Assembly: GCA_023396465.1 (NCBI GenBank)
Contig: JAEWWF010000345.1
Location: 1 to 6,858 of the forward strand
Length of the DNA stretch: 6,858 nt
DNA from: Pseudomonadota bacterium
Lineage (GTDB): Bacteria; Pseudomonadota; Alphaproteobacteria; Rhodospirillales; Rhodospirillaceae
Direction of reading: 5' to 3'
The stretch's first letter is position 1. Each line of letters opens with the position of its first letter. A program made the translations under genes and the position numbers. This document shows positions 5,669 to 6,858 of this stretch, piece by piece. The notes beneath the pieces are model-generated. The model did not search any database. It saw only the letters and a program-made list of their open reading frames with translations, and was not told the origin of the DNA.

Positions 5669-6193
5669 CTATCCCGCCACCTCCATGGGGCGGTCGTAGA
5701 CCCGCCGCGTCGCCACCGCGAAGGGGCAGCCGTAGACGTGCAGGCTGATGGCGAGGTCGCGGGGGTCGTCGTTGCGGACATCGTGGATGTCGTCGGCCGT
5801 CGCTACCGCCTGCACGCCGCCGGGCGCCAGCACGTCGACGCGGGTGATGGTCAGGGCCTCCGGCCCCGTTGCCGTGGCATAGCTGCGAGTGACCAGGCGC
5901 CCGGCCACCACCCCCAGCACCGCCCAGCCGTTATGGTCGTGGACGGGCGATCCCTGCCCCGGCCCCCAGGTCAGGCAACCGATGCTGAACCGCCCGCGCG
6001 GATCGTCGTGCAGCAGGGTGCGACGGTAGCCGCCGGTCTCCGGCACCATCGCCTCGGGCGGCAGCCAGTCGGTGCAACCCAGCAGCGCCGGCACCTGCGC
6101 GGCGGCGGCGGCGATGGCGGCCGCCGCCCGCTGCGGCGACGGATCGGCTGCATCCAGGGCGCCGATCAGGGCGAGCAGGGGATCGCGGGTCAT
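5669..6193 (-). CDS. cysteine dioxygenase family protein (thiol dioxygenase cupin)
   Basis: This is a mononuclear non-heme iron thiol dioxygenase that probably oxidises L-cysteine to cysteine sulfinate with O2 in the cytosol. The 174-aa cupin carries the 3-His iron site H85 and H87 (VHDHNGW) plus H137 (DDIHDVRND). It also has the Ser-x-His-x-Tyr triad S150-H152-Y154 (ISLHVYG), all in family order. There is no Cys at the site of the mammalian Cys-Tyr crosslink, as usual for bacterial forms. YRRTLLHDDPRGRFS (56-70) has Arg where 3-mercaptopropionate dioxygenases have Gln, which favours cysteine as substrate; this alignment was made by eye. ATG 6193 follows a strong GGAGG (6205-6201) at 7-nt spacing and overlaps the upstream gene's stop as ATGA. 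An in-frame upstream ATG at 6280 would add a low-complexity tail and is less likely. It is probably co-translated with the flavoprotein. Confidence 0.9.
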   Translation of the reverse strand: MTRDPLLALIGALDAADPSPQRAAAAIAAAAAQVPALLGCTDWLPPEAMVPETGGYRRTLLHDDPRGRFSIGCLTWGPGQGSPVHDHNGWAVLGVVAGRLVTRSYATATGPEALTITRVDVLAPGGVQAVATADDIHDVRNDDPRDLAISLHVYGCPFAVATRRVYDRPMEVAG

Positions 6194-6858
6194 GGCAGCG
6201 CCTCCAGGGTCGTCAGCGCGGGGGCGAGCCGCTCCGCCAGCGTCTCCGCCTGCGCCCGCAGGTCGGGCACCGCCGTGCATTCATAAAGGGTGCCGCGCAG
6301 CATCACCCCCAGGCCGAACAGGCCCGCCTGCGGCTGTCCGCCGCCGTCGTGCAGCGTGCCGTCCGCCTCCGCCGCGAAGCCGAGGCCGCAGGCATCGGCG
6401 GCGATCAGGCCGTCCGCCAGGCATTGCCGCACCAGCGGGCTCGCCATGTGGGCGGGGTGTCCGTCGGCGCCGGTACAGTTGATGATCGCCGCCACCGCCA
6501 GGGTCACCTCGCCGCCGCCGCGCCGGGCCAGCGTCACCGCCGCCCGCGCGTCGCCCAGCCGCCGCACGGCCGCGATGCGGCCGGCGTGAACGGTCAAATG
6601 GCCGGTCTGCCGCAGCAGGTGGATGGCATCGGCGGAGGCATCGGGCATGCGGTGGCGGTGGACGTTCCACAGGGTTTCCGCGTGACGCAGGAAGCGCCGC
6701 CGCTCCGCCGTCGGCAGGCGGGCCCACAGGTCCGCCGTCACCGGCCGCAGCCCGTCGATCACCGCCCGCCAGTCGGCGCCCTCCGCCCGGCACGCCTCCT
6801 TCAGGCGCCGCATCAGGGTGACGATGCCCGCCGCCGCATCGTCCGGCGTGAACAGCGC
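6190..6858 (-). CDS. YdhS-like FAD/NAD(P)-binding protein, C-terminal part
   Basis: This is the C-terminal 222 residues of a putative flavoprotein of the COG4529 (YdhS-like) type; the N-terminus, with the expected FAD-binding GxGxxG, lies beyond the right edge. Seen here are WNVHRHRMP (~76-84), a motif typical of this family, AAIINCTGADG (~134-144), the beta-strand and CTG signature of two-dinucleotide-domain flavoproteins, and a terminal region with GLFGLGVMLRGTLYECTAVPDLRAQA (~179-204). Family members run to about 450-500 residues, so roughly half is present. No reaction has been firmly assigned to the family. Its stop overlaps the start of the cysteine dioxygenase gene by 4 nt, so the two are probably co-translated. 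This suggests a linked role in sulfur amino acid or redox metabolism. It could instead be a monooxygenase-like oxidoreductase unrelated to thiols. Confidence 0.82.
   Translation of the reverse strand, partial: ALFTPDDAAAGIVTLMRRLKEACRAEGADWRAVIDGLRPVTADLWARLPTAERRRFLRHAETLWNVHRHRMPDASADAIHLLRQTGHLTVHAGRIAAVRRLGDARAAVTLARRGGGEVTLAVAAIINCTGADGHPAHMASPLVRQCLADGLIAADACGLGFAAEADGTLHDGGGQPQAGLFGLGVMLRGTLYECTAVPDLRAQAETLAERLAPALTTLEALP

Overview
The window is GC-rich (roughly 70% by eye) and nearly filled with genes. Every clearly supported protein is of a type common in Alphaproteobacteria, and the base composition and gene types suggest a Rhodospirillales-like organism. That placement is inference; no rRNA or other taxonomic marker is present. 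The theme throughout is sulfur: sulfate uptake, a probable sulfur- or iron-sulfur-responsive regulator, and cysteine oxidation.

Left to middle (1-4899, minus strand): one long operon reads right to left. In transcription order it is sbp (periplasmic sulfate-binding protein, 4899-3883), cysT (3875-3024), cysW (3021-2122), cysA (2108-1044) and an SLC13/DASS-type permease with TrkA-C domains (974 to beyond the left edge). Gaps are 7, 2, 13 and 69 nt. The first four genes form a complete sulfate/thiosulfate ABC importer. The fifth is a secondary transporter that may offer a second, ion-coupled route for sulfate or another anion.

Middle (4900-5075): a divergent control region. A -35/-10 pair can be drawn on each strand, and one imperfect palindrome (TACC-N5-GGTA, 4943-4955) lies between the elements of both. 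A plus-strand Rrf2-family regulator with four clustered cysteines follows (5076-5516). The layout suggests that this regulator controls the sulfate operon and itself from one operator.

Right (5517-6858): a 152-nt convergent intergenic stretch holds a perfect 14-bp inverted repeat, two smaller hairpins and a 14-nt direct repeat. Then come two minus-strand genes that overlap by 4 nt: the C-terminal part of a YdhS-like FAD/NAD(P)-binding protein (enters from the right edge, ends at 6190) and a cysteine dioxygenase-family cupin (6193-5669). They are probably co-translated.

Taken together, sulfate import for cysteine synthesis, a candidate sensor-regulator and an oxidative cysteine-disposal enzyme sit side by side. 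No mobile elements, CRISPR arrays, tRNAs or rRNAs were seen. No whole new system is evident. The least understood parts are the Rrf2-operator arrangement, the SLC13 gene attached to the ABC operon and the flavoprotein paired with cysteine dioxygenase.
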